Source of the DNA: a virus
DNA: 20,989 nucleotides
Virus record (IMG/VR): IMGVR_UViG_3300035430_000282
Location: 1-20,989 of that record
Direction: 5' to 3' (one strand)
The position numbers and the translations under genes are program-made. Below the pieces are notes generated by a model, which saw only the letters and a program-made list of their open reading frames with translations, was not told the DNA's origin and did not search any database. Positions 6,625-13,092 of the stretch are shown in pieces (positions within the stretch are counted from its first letter, which is position 1; each line of letters begins with the position of its first letter).

Positions 6625-7740
6625 ATGGCCAAAAAAGCAAAAGAGATAGATTTAGCTGATGTATTAGCTGAGGCTCTCAATAAACAATCAAAAGGTGAAA
6701 AAGTAGCATTTTTCTTAGACTCCGAAGAAGCACCAACCAATGTTTCTGGTTGGGTATCAACAGGATGTGCAATGTTAGATGTTGCAATTTCGAACAGACC
6801 ATATGGTGGATTACCTGTGGGGAGGATTGTAGAAATAACTGGCCTAGAACAAAGTGGTAAATCTTTACTGTCTGCTCACTTGTTAGCGGAAACCCAAAAA
6901 CAAGGTGGAGTAGCAGTATTGATTGATACCGAAACCGCGGTAAGTAGAGAGTTCTTAGAAGCAATCGGTGTAGATGTTTCAAAACTTCTTTATGTATCAG
7001 CGGACTCAGTAGAACAAATCTTCGATTTTACCGAAACCATAATTGAAAAAGTACGGAATACTGACAAAGATAAATTAGTAACTATCGTGACTGACTCTGT
7101 TGCAGCTGCCTCTACCACAACCGAATTATCGGCTGATTACGGTAAAGATGGGTATGCTACTGACAAAGCCATTATTATCTCCAAAGCGATGAGAAAGATT
7201 ACTAATATGATTGGTAGACAGAAAATATGTCTTGTTTATACCAACCAACTTCGTCAGAAAATGAATGCAATGCCTTTCGGTGACCCTTGGACAACAAGTG
7301 GTGGTAAGGCCCTTGCATTTCACTCTTCCGTTAGGTTACGTTTAAAGGGTACAGGTCAAATAAAGAAGAAAGTGGATGGACTAGATAAGATACTTGGTAT
7401 GAAAGTTAGAGCCCAAGTAGTCAAGAACAGAATGGGTCCTCCACTTCGTTCTACTGATTTTGAAATTTACTTTGATAGAGGCATAGATAACTATGGTTCT
7501 TGGTTAGGAGTAATGAAAGAAAATAAATTACTTAAACAGTCAGGTGCTTGGTATGAGTACGTAGAAACATCTACCGGTGAAATCCATAAGTTTCAAGCTA
7601 AAGATTTTATCAAACTCATGATAGACAATGACGAACTTCGTGATGAAATATACAGACGTATTTGTGAAGAAACTATTTTACAATATAAGTCTGATTCATA
7701 TGACATTGAAGAAATGGAAGTAACAAACGAAGAATCCTAA
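6625..7740 (+). CDS. uvsX: UvsX/RecA-family recombinase
   Basis: The 371-residue ATPase forms filaments on single-stranded DNA and carries out strand exchange, replacing gp32. It shows WVSTGCAMLDVAIS (about 43-56), Walker A GLEQSGKS at 73-80, the DTET acidic turn near 97, Walker B LVTIVTDSVAA, and the L2 loop region QLRQKMNAMPFGDPWTTSGG followed by KALAFHSSVRLRL. The NQLR and TTSGG elements are closer to bacterial RecA than to T4 UvsX. The C-terminus is short and acidic (EEMEVTNEES), a typical inhibitory tail. It lies 7 bases after gp32 and 10 bases before the 5' nuclease, in one recombination-replication operon. Naming as uvsX follows context; recA would be equally descriptive. Confidence 0.88.
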   Translation: MAKKAKEIDLADVLAEALNKQSKGEKVAFFLDSEEAPTNVSGWVSTGCAMLDVAISNRPYGGLPVGRIVEITGLEQSGKSLLSAHLLAETQKQGGVAVLIDTETAVSREFLEAIGVDVSKLLYVSADSVEQIFDFTETIIEKVRNTDKDKLVTIVTDSVAAASTTTELSADYGKDGYATDKAIIISKAMRKITNMIGRQKICLVYTNQLRQKMNAMPFGDPWTTSGGKALAFHSSVRLRLKGTGQIKKKVDGLDKILGMKVRAQVVKNRMGPPLRSTDFEIYFDRGIDNYGSWLGVMKENKLLKQSGAWYEYVETSTGEIHKFQAKDFIKLMIDNDELRDEIYRRICEETILQYKSDSYDIEEMEVTNEES

Positions 7741-7750
7741 TTTTGTTGAT

Positions 7751-8800
7751 GTGAAAAAACTCTATAAGAGTATTTTAGAAACAGTTGAAAAAGAGCACGA
7801 AACTCGTGAAGACAGACATCACAATTCAAGAGTTTTAGTAATAGATGGACTTAACACTTATATTAGGTGTTGGTCATCTATTCCTACAATGAACGATGAT
7901 GGTGACCACGTTGGAGGAGTTTCGGGTACTCTTAAATCTATTGGATACGCTATTAGACAAATACAACCCACACGAGTTGTAGTAGTATTCGATGGACAAG
8001 GAGGTTCTAAAAGACGTAAAAAAATGTTTAGTGGATATAAAGCAGACCGTTCCACTAAAAAACTCAGAGTAAATCGTCAGTACGCTGATATGATGAACGA
8101 TGAGGATGAACGTGAGTCAATGAAAAGACAATACGTTTGGTTAAATGATTTACTCGACCATCTACCTGTTCAAACAATGATATACGATGGAGTAGAGGCA
8201 GATGACATTATGGCTTATATTGCTACTGATATTCTTGGTGAAGATGAACAAGCAGTCTTAATGTCTACTGATAAAGATTTTTTACAGTTGGTAAATGAAA
8301 AAACAATAGTTTGGTCACCAACTAAGAAAAAGATTTATAATAGAAAACGAGTAAAAGAAGAATATGGTATTGATGCATCTAACATTCTTACCTATCGAGT
8401 ATTTGATGGTGATGTAAGTGATAATATACCAGGAATATATGGATGTGGTATAAAAACAATGATAAAAAGATTTCCTGAACTAACTGAAGAAAGGGATGTT
8501 GAGATAGAAGACATCATCAGACTAAGTGAAGAAAGAAAAGGAAAGGTGAAATTATTTGATAAAATCTTAGATGCAAAAGAACAAATTTATACTAATAGAG
8601 ATTTGATGCAACTTAAAGATGTTGATATAAGTGGTCAAATAAAACTTAAAGTTCAAGATAGATTTAGAGAAGAAGTTAAACCACTTAGCAAAATGGATTT
8701 CTTAAAAGTGTGCCTTAAGTACAAAATATCAAATAATTTTGGTGATATAAATTCTTGGTTAAAAGACACATTTGGAAATTTAGTATTTGACAATCAGTAA
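7751..8800 (+). CDS. 5'-3' exonuclease / RNase H-like flap nuclease
   Basis: This 349-residue protein of the PIN/FEN superfamily, equivalent to T4 RNase H, removes RNA primers and flaps. Metal-binding acids occur in order: VLVIDGLNTYIR (D32), VVVFDGQGG (D81) with the basic helical gateway RRKKMFSGYKADR, GVEADDIMAY (E149, D151, D152), STDKDFLQL (D174, D176) and FDGDVSDNIPG (D219, D221, D224), followed by the helix-hairpin-helix GIYGCGIKT that contacts DNA. GTG is the start: no ATG lies in frame before the catalytic core and no other start follows the UvsX stop. It is longer than the T4 enzyme (305 residues), with a basic N-terminal extension of about 25 residues. The 3' end contains the -35 of the helicase promoter. 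Confidence 0.85.
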   Translation: MKKLYKSILETVEKEHETREDRHHNSRVLVIDGLNTYIRCWSSIPTMNDDGDHVGGVSGTLKSIGYAIRQIQPTRVVVVFDGQGGSKRRKKMFSGYKADRSTKKLRVNRQYADMMNDEDERESMKRQYVWLNDLLDHLPVQTMIYDGVEADDIMAYIATDILGEDEQAVLMSTDKDFLQLVNEKTIVWSPTKKKIYNRKRVKEEYGIDASNILTYRVFDGDVSDNIPGIYGCGIKTMIKRFPELTEERDVEIEDIIRLSEERKGKVKLFDKILDAKEQIYTNRDLMQLKDVDISGQIKLKVQDRFREEVKPLSKMDFLKVCLKYKISNNFGDINSWLKDTFGNLVFDNQ

Positions 8801-8815
8801 TATTTTTTGTAAATT
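8787..8815 (+). promoter_or_regulatory. Sigma70-type promoter for the helicase, predicted leaderless
   Basis: TTGACA (8787-8792), a 17-base spacer and TAAATT (8810-8815) lie over the end of the nuclease gene. The predicted start, about 7 bases after the -10, falls at 8822, the A of the helicase ATG, so the transcript would have essentially no leader. There is no Shine-Dalgarno before that ATG. Confidence 0.5.
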
Positions 8816-8821
8816 TATTTA

Positions 8822-10189
8822 ATGAATCAAAACATAGATACACTTAGTAAATACGGACAAGGGTTTCAATCAAAAGTCATCGGTTCATTTTTAACTGATG
8901 ATAAATTTCTATCTCAAATAGAAGATATAGCAACTCCAAAGTTTTTTGAATCTGAAGCTAATAAATGGATTGTTAGTGAAACTTTAGATTATTATAATCA
9001 ATATAGAAAAGCTCCAAGTATGGATGTCTTTAAAGTAAAGATTACAAATATTGATAATGAAGTTCTTAAAACAACCGTAATAGAACAACTTCGTCATGTT
9101 TATACTCAAGTAGGTAATGTTGATTTAGAATATATTAAAGATGAATTTACTGACTTCTGTAAAAACCAAAATCTAAAACAAGTTATTTTATCATCAGTAG
9201 ATTTACTACAAACTGGTCAATATGATAAAATAAAGGAGTTGGTTGATAAAGCAATGAAAGTTGGGGGTGATGCTGACTTAGGAACTGATTATATACAAGA
9301 CTTTGATGAAAGAACAGAAGAAATAGACAGATTTACAGTTCCAACTCAATGGCATGCACTTAATGAATTAATGCAAGGTGGGTTAGGTCCTGGTGAATTA
9401 GGAGTAGTTGTTGCTCCATCTGGTGTTGGTAAAACTTGGATATTATGTGCTCTTGGTGCGGAAGCAGTAAGAAGAGGTTTATCCGTAGTTCATTATACTT
9501 TAGAACTCCAAGAAAATTATGTTGGTAGTAGATATGATACTTTATTTACTCATATCCCATCGAGTGAGCAACGAGATAATAAAGAAACTATAAAAACCAA
9601 AATATCATCACTTACAGGTAAACTACAAATAAAGTATTTTCCACCAAAAGGAATATCGGTAAAGAAAGTAGAACAGCATATTGATAAGATGATTTCCATA
9701 GGAAACAAACCTGACTTAATCATTGTAGATTACGCTGATTTACTCTTATCTTATTCTAATAAGGTCGATAGTACTTATGCTGAACAAGGAGGTGTCTATA
9801 TTGATTTAAGAGGTCTGAGTGGAGAATTAGGGATACCTGTATGGACTGCATCACAAACAAACCGAACTGCCATAGATAGTGAAGTGATTGAAGCTGATAA
9901 GATTGCAGACTCATATGCAAAAGTAATGAACGCAGACTTTATTATGAGTTGGAGTAGAAAGTCAAAAGACAAACTTAATAATACTGCTAGAGCTCATGTA
10001 ATGAAAAACAGATTTGGAATGGATGGTATTACTTTTCCTTGTAAGATGGATACTAACAAAGGTATTATTGAAGTATATGAGGGTAATTCATCTGATGGAA
10101 TTATGGCTACCAAAGAAAGTAAAGATGGTAGTTTGATGGAAAAGAAATTATTACATAAAAAATATGTAGAAAATATGGACTTAGGATAA
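8822..10189 (+). CDS. 41: Replicative DNA helicase, gp41/DnaB family
   Basis: The 455-residue hexameric helicase unwinds DNA ahead of the polymerase. Residues 1-150 form the DnaB-type helical N-domain (VIGSFLTDDKFLSQI, then an FFES/ANKWIV element), followed by the RecA-like motor. Walker A is APSGVGKT at 198-205, the DnaB motif 1a is VHYTLELQENY (223-233), Walker B is LIIVDYADLL at 299-308, motif 3 is PVWTASQTNR, and the arginine-finger region is AHVMKNRFGMDG. The size matches T4 gp41 (475) and bacterial DnaB. It probably works with a primase encoded elsewhere, since no primase domain is fused here. It has its own promoter and is followed by the PspC-type gene after 10 bases. Confidence 0.88.
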   Translation: MNQNIDTLSKYGQGFQSKVIGSFLTDDKFLSQIEDIATPKFFESEANKWIVSETLDYYNQYRKAPSMDVFKVKITNIDNEVLKTTVIEQLRHVYTQVGNVDLEYIKDEFTDFCKNQNLKQVILSSVDLLQTGQYDKIKELVDKAMKVGGDADLGTDYIQDFDERTEEIDRFTVPTQWHALNELMQGGLGPGELGVVVAPSGVGKTWILCALGAEAVRRGLSVVHYTLELQENYVGSRYDTLFTHIPSSEQRDNKETIKTKISSLTGKLQIKYFPPKGISVKKVEQHIDKMISIGNKPDLIIVDYADLLLSYSNKVDSTYAEQGGVYIDLRGLSGELGIPVWTASQTNRTAIDSEVIEADKIADSYAKVMNADFIMSWSRKSKDKLNNTARAHVMKNRFGMDGITFPCKMDTNKGIIEVYEGNSSDGIMATKESKDGSLMEKKLLHKKYVENMDLG

Positions 10190-10199
10190 TTATAAAGAC

Positions 10200-10379
10200 A
10201 TGAAAAAATTTTATAGAAGTAAAACAAACAGAAAATTAAGTGGTATCTGTGGTGGATTGTCGAATCACTTTGATACAGACCCGTTGTTATGGAGATTATT
10301 ATTTGTAATAATGTTCTTTACGGCTGCACCAATGATAATACTTTATATAATAACAACTTTAATAACAGAATCAAAATGA
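10200..10379 (+). CDS. PspC-domain membrane peptide
   Basis: The 59-residue protein begins MKKFYRSKTNRKLSGICGGL and continues SNHFDTDPLLWRLLFVI, the diagnostic PspC signature (basic arm, G-[V/I]-CGG-L, [D/I]DP-xx-[V/L/W]RL). It is followed by one hydrophobic segment (about residues 33-56, rich in Ile, Leu, Phe) and stops with ESK. PspC senses or buffers inner-membrane stress and partners PspA/PspB in bacteria; here the gene is only the minimal PspC core. Its stop overlaps the next start as ATGA, which implies translational coupling to metK. It is too short for many gene callers. A role in protecting the infected cell's membrane or controlling host stress is inferred. Confidence 0.8.
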   Translation: MKKFYRSKTNRKLSGICGGLSNHFDTDPLLWRLLFVIMFFTAAPMIILYIITTLITESK

Positions 10380-11341
10380 TAAGAACCGCAGAATGTGTAT
10401 CACCGATGCACCCCGATAAAATGTGTGATAGAATATCTGATAGTATATTAGATTTTTATTTAGAAAGACACCCACGAGCACGAGTTGCTATAGAAACTTG
10501 TGGTGGAATGGGTAAAGTATTTGTAACAGGTGAAGTAAATTCAAGTGTTTTAATTACTGATGAAGAAATAACTGAAATAGTACATAGTATCACCAAGGAT
10601 GATACCTTAGAAGTCATAACTAATATCAATCAACAATCACCCGAAATATCTAAAGGTGTTGATATAGGTGGTGCGGGTGACCAAGGTATTATGATTGGAT
10701 ATGCTGTAAGAGAAAATCCTTTCTTTTTACCACAAGAATACTTTTTAGCAAGAGAACTTTGTAGACATATCTACAAGAAGTATCCTTACGATGGAAAAAC
10801 TCAAGTTACTATGAATGGTAACTCACTTAAAGTAGTTGCTTCATTCCAAAATGCACCCAAAGAAGAATTAGAAGGAATGGTAAGAGCATTTTTTAGTATA
10901 TTTCCCATGTATGCAATAGATACATTACATTGTAATCCAGCCGGTGATTGGAATATTGGGGGATTTACTGCTGATTCTGGTTTAACTGGTAGAAAACTAG
11001 CAGTTGATAATTATGGCCCACGAGTTCCACTTGGTGGTGGTGCTTTTAGTGGTAAAGATTGTACTAAAGTAGATAGAAGTGCGGCATATATGGCTCGTAG
11101 AATTGCAGTAGATTTATTAGAAGAAGATGAAAATAGATTAGAAGTAATTGTTCACTTGGCTTATGCTATTGGTAAGAAAGAACCTTTACAGGCTACCGCA
11201 GTTATTAATGGAAGATACCATCATATAAAAGGATATGATTTATCACCAAAAGGTATAGGGAACTTTTTAGATTTAAGAAAACCACAATTTGAAAAAACTG
11301 CTCAATGGGGACATATGGGAGCAGGATTTAAATGGAAATAA
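10376..11341 (+). CDS. metK: S-adenosylmethionine synthetase, compact
   Basis: MetK joins ATP and methionine to make S-adenosylmethionine, the methyl donor. The start MIRTAECVSPMHPDKMCD matches the conserved N-terminus (E-x-V-x-x-x-HPDK), so the ATG at 10376 overlapping the PspC stop is chosen over upstream starts. Conserved elements are HPDKMCD (12-18), the ATP motif GAGDQG (99-104), DWNIGGFTADSGLTGRK, the P-loop-like GGGAFSGKD (220-228) and KVDRSAAYMAR. The C-terminus keeps AYAIGKKEP and TAQWGHMG. At 321 residues it is clearly shorter than bacterial MetK (about 384), mainly from shorter loops in the first and last thirds; all motifs I know to be required are present. Neighbour genes include a methyltransferase at 18789 that would consume its product. 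Confidence 0.88.
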   Translation: MIRTAECVSPMHPDKMCDRISDSILDFYLERHPRARVAIETCGGMGKVFVTGEVNSSVLITDEEITEIVHSITKDDTLEVITNINQQSPEISKGVDIGGAGDQGIMIGYAVRENPFFLPQEYFLARELCRHIYKKYPYDGKTQVTMNGNSLKVVASFQNAPKEELEGMVRAFFSIFPMYAIDTLHCNPAGDWNIGGFTADSGLTGRKLAVDNYGPRVPLGGGAFSGKDCTKVDRSAAYMARRIAVDLLEEDENRLEVIVHLAYAIGKKEPLQATAVINGRYHHIKGYDLSPKGIGNFLDLRKPQFEKTAQWGHMGAGFKWK

Positions 11342-11342
11342 T

Positions 11343-11849
11343 ATGACACAGACAGACCTATTTTCAACACCAAGTTTTACTGCAAATGTAGATGGTGTTA
11401 TATACAAAATGAGTGAATTATCAGAAATGAATGTTAAAATTAAAAAACTACATTCAGATGCAATAATACCAGAATATGCCAAAGATGGTGATGCTGGTAT
11501 GGATATAGTTGCAACAGAAATTATCAAAGAAACTGATATTCAAGTAACATATGGAACAGGTATTGCATTAGAAATACCAAAAGGATATGTTGGGTTAGTA
11601 TTTCCACGTTCATCCATACGAAAGAAAGGATTAGAACTAAGTAACTCTGTTGGAGTAATCGATAGTGGTTATCGTGGAGAAATACAAGCCACTTTTAATA
11701 AAACAGTAGATTATCCTGATACATACAAAGTTGGAGAACGAATATGTCAGATTATGATACTACCTTATCCAAGTATTAGGTTCGTAGAAGTAGAGGAACT
11801 TGGTAGTAGTGATAGAGGTGAAGGTGGGTTTGGTTCCACAGGAAATTAA
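11343..11849 (+). CDS. dut: dUTP pyrophosphatase (trimeric dUTPase)
   Basis: dUTPase converts dUTP to dUMP, keeping uracil out of DNA and supplying thymidylate precursor. All five motifs are present: DAGMD (50-54), PRSS (88-91), VGVIDSGYRGE (103-113, with the catalytic Asp and the Tyr that selects against ribose), GERICQI (131-137) and the mobile C-terminal lid RGEGGFGSTG (158-167). The ATG at 11343, one base after the metK stop, gives 168 residues; the usual core begins at MNVKIKKL, so the first 28 residues are an extra N-terminal arm (or the start is at 11409 or 11427). The family identification is secure. Confidence 0.9.
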   Translation: MTQTDLFSTPSFTANVDGVIYKMSELSEMNVKIKKLHSDAIIPEYAKDGDAGMDIVATEIIKETDIQVTYGTGIALEIPKGYVGLVFPRSSIRKKGLELSNSVGVIDSGYRGEIQATFNKTVDYPDTYKVGERICQIMILPYPSIRFVEVEELGSSDRGEGGFGSTGN

Positions 11850-11858
11850 CACTATTTT

Positions 11859-11910
11859 TATAAACAAAAAACAAATTATTAAATAATTATATAAACAAAA
11901 CACAAAGGAG
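11859..11910 (+). promoter_or_regulatory. Leader of the histone-like gene: repeats, palindrome and strong RBS
   Basis: The gap holds two copies of TATAAACAAAA (11859-11869 and 11890-11900), 31 bases apart, with a perfect 7-base palindrome AATTATT-A-AATAATT (11874-11888) between them, then AAAGGAG (11904-11910), 10 bases before ATG. TATAAACA is one base from the T4-type late promoter TATAAATA, so a late promoter is possible. The ribosome site is one of the two strongest in the window. Confidence 0.4.
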
Positions 11911-11920
11911 AAAATTAATA

Positions 11921-12091
11921 ATGTCAACATCACAAGAATTATTTGAACAAATGAAGGAACTATGGACTCAGTTTGAAACTGAACATGATGGTTCTTCAAA
12001 AGCCGCAAAATCAAGAGCTCGTAAAGCAATCGGTGAAATCAAAAAATTAGTAACTGATTACAGAAAAGCTTCTGTAGAAGAAAACAAATAA
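11921..12091 (+). CDS. Histone H1-like nucleoid protein
   Basis: The 56-residue protein (MSTSQELFEQMKELWTQF start) has a helical N-terminus, then the segment SSKAAKSRARKAIGEIKKL and the end TDYRKASVEENK. This matches the short bacterial histone H1-like (Hc1-type) family, in which a helix is followed by K-A-A-x-x-R-A-R-K and a final FRK-[A/V]-S-[V/L]-E element. Such proteins bind and compact DNA; they are common in Bacteroidetes. It has a strong AAAGGAG ribosome site and a following terminator, so it is likely made in large amounts from a short message. Roles could be packaging of phage DNA, reshaping of the host nucleoid, or genome protection. Family call is good; role is inferred. Confidence 0.7.
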   Translation: MSTSQELFEQMKELWTQFETEHDGSSKAAKSRARKAIGEIKKLVTDYRKASVEENK

Positions 12092-12096
12092 TTTAT

Positions 12097-12124
12097 GGGA
12101 TACTTAGTATCCCTATTTTTTTTT
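12097..12124 (+). terminator. Rho-independent terminator
   Basis: GGGATAC (12097-12103), loop TTA, GTATCCC (12107-12113) form a perfect 7-base stem, followed after TA by nine T residues (12116-12124). It lies 5 bases after the histone-like gene stop and ends 2 bases before the thioredoxin ATG. Confidence 0.88.
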
Positions 12125-12126
12125 AT

Positions 12127-12390
12127 ATGTTAGAATTAAAAAAATTCCACGCAATATGGTGTGGTCCTTGTAGAGTTCTCAATCCTGTATTTGACCAATT
12201 AAAAAGTCAAAATGACAACGTATCATTTACTCATATTGATATAGATGAAGAACCACAAGAAGCAAGTGATAGTAATGTTCGTTCCGTTCCTACTATTATT
12301 TTAGAAAAAGATGGTGTAGAAGTTGATAGATTTGTTGGGGTTCAGTCATTTGATACTTACCAAAATTCTATTAACAAACATTTATCTTGA
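12127..12390 (+). CDS. Thioredoxin-like protein
   Basis: The 87-residue protein is a compact thioredoxin fold. It has the redox motif WCGPC (Cys12, Cys15) directly after the first strand, THIDIDEEP for the third strand, the cis-proline loop RSVPTIIL, and the late strand VDRFVGVQS. It lacks the first beta-alpha unit of full thioredoxin (about 105 residues), as many phage thioredoxins do. Possible partners are a phage ribonucleotide reductase (none in this window) or DNA polymerase. Its start follows the terminator T-run by two bases, so expression depends on read-through or processing. It uses TGA as stop, which supports the standard code, and this stop lies inside the -35 of the next promoter. 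Confidence 0.85.
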   Translation: MLELKKFHAIWCGPCRVLNPVFDQLKSQNDNVSFTHIDIDEEPQEASDSNVRSVPTIILEKDGVEVDRFVGVQSFDTYQNSINKHLS

Positions 12391-12422
12391 CTTTTATCTG
12401 ATTATTTATTATATTATAAATA
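12387..12422 (+). promoter_or_regulatory. Promoter for the HD-domain/metabolic run
   Basis: TTGACT (12387-12392), 17 bases, TATATT (12410-12415). The expected start is near 12422, with ATG at 12435. An exact T4-type late element TATAAATA overlaps at 12415-12422, so the site may serve in two phases; the late reading would leave a leader of only about 7 bases. Confidence 0.55.
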
Positions 12423-12434
12423 AAAAGATTTTAG

Positions 12435-13091
12435 ATGAAGAAATATACCGCGGAAGAACTAAAAGACAATTACGATAGATTTATTAAAGCGATAGAAAAG
12501 TCATTCGAAGGAGAAAGACTTGAAAAATTGCTTCATATGTACTCTGAGGAAGAGTTGGGTATAAATCTATTGTTATCTCCGGCGAGTGGTAATAAGAATT
12601 ATCATAATGCATATGAAGGTGGTTATATTGACCATGTAATGAATGTTGCAAGGAACTCACTTCGTATGATGAAACTATATAAAGACGCTGGTGGTATTAT
12701 AGATTTTACACAAGAAGAACTACTATTTTCAGCTTTCCATCACGATTTGGGTAAATTGGGTGATAAAGGAAATTTTTACTATGTTCCAAATGATAGTGAA
12801 TGGCATGTAAAAAATAGAGGAGAGTTCTACAAAAGAAATACCGAATTATCATATTTAACTCACACAGATAGAACTTTCTTTATACTTCAAAAATATGGTA
12901 TTCAATATACCGAAAACGAATACTTTGGTATTAAACTTACAGATGGTATGTATGACGAAGATAACATTAAATATTATAAAGTTTTCGATGTATCTAAATA
13001 CCTCAAATCTAACATTCAATATATTCTCCATTGGGCTGACCACATGAGTACAACCATTGAGAGAGATTTAGAATTAAAAGAATCTAATTAA
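12435..13091 (+). CDS. HD-domain phosphohydrolase
   Basis: The 218-residue protein carries the metal-binding pattern of the HD superfamily: GGYIDHVMNV (His67), FHHDLGKLGD (His103-Asp104) and WADHMST (Asp202). YHNAYEGGYIDHV resembles the entry to the HD domain of YhaM-type nucleases and of nucleotide hydrolases. The N-terminal 50 residues are helical. Substrates in this superfamily range from dNTPs and cyclic nucleotides to RNA ends, so the reaction cannot be named. It is first in the run from promoter 12387 and is separated from the asparagine synthetase by one base, so the two are co-expressed. The superfamily call is firm and the function is open. Confidence 0.75.
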   Translation: MKKYTAEELKDNYDRFIKAIEKSFEGERLEKLLHMYSEEELGINLLLSPASGNKNYHNAYEGGYIDHVMNVARNSLRMMKLYKDAGGIIDFTQEELLFSAFHHDLGKLGDKGNFYYVPNDSEWHVKNRGEFYKRNTELSYLTHTDRTFFILQKYGIQYTENEYFGIKLTDGMYDEDNIKYYKVFDVSKYLKSNIQYILHWADHMSTTIERDLELKESN

Positions 13092-13092
13092 T

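Noticed and set aside
6677-6982. Minus-strand frame of about 100 codons opposite uvsX
   Set aside because: It is wholly inside a firmly identified gene, is Leu/His-rich as expected from the reverse of AT-rich codons, and has no family features.
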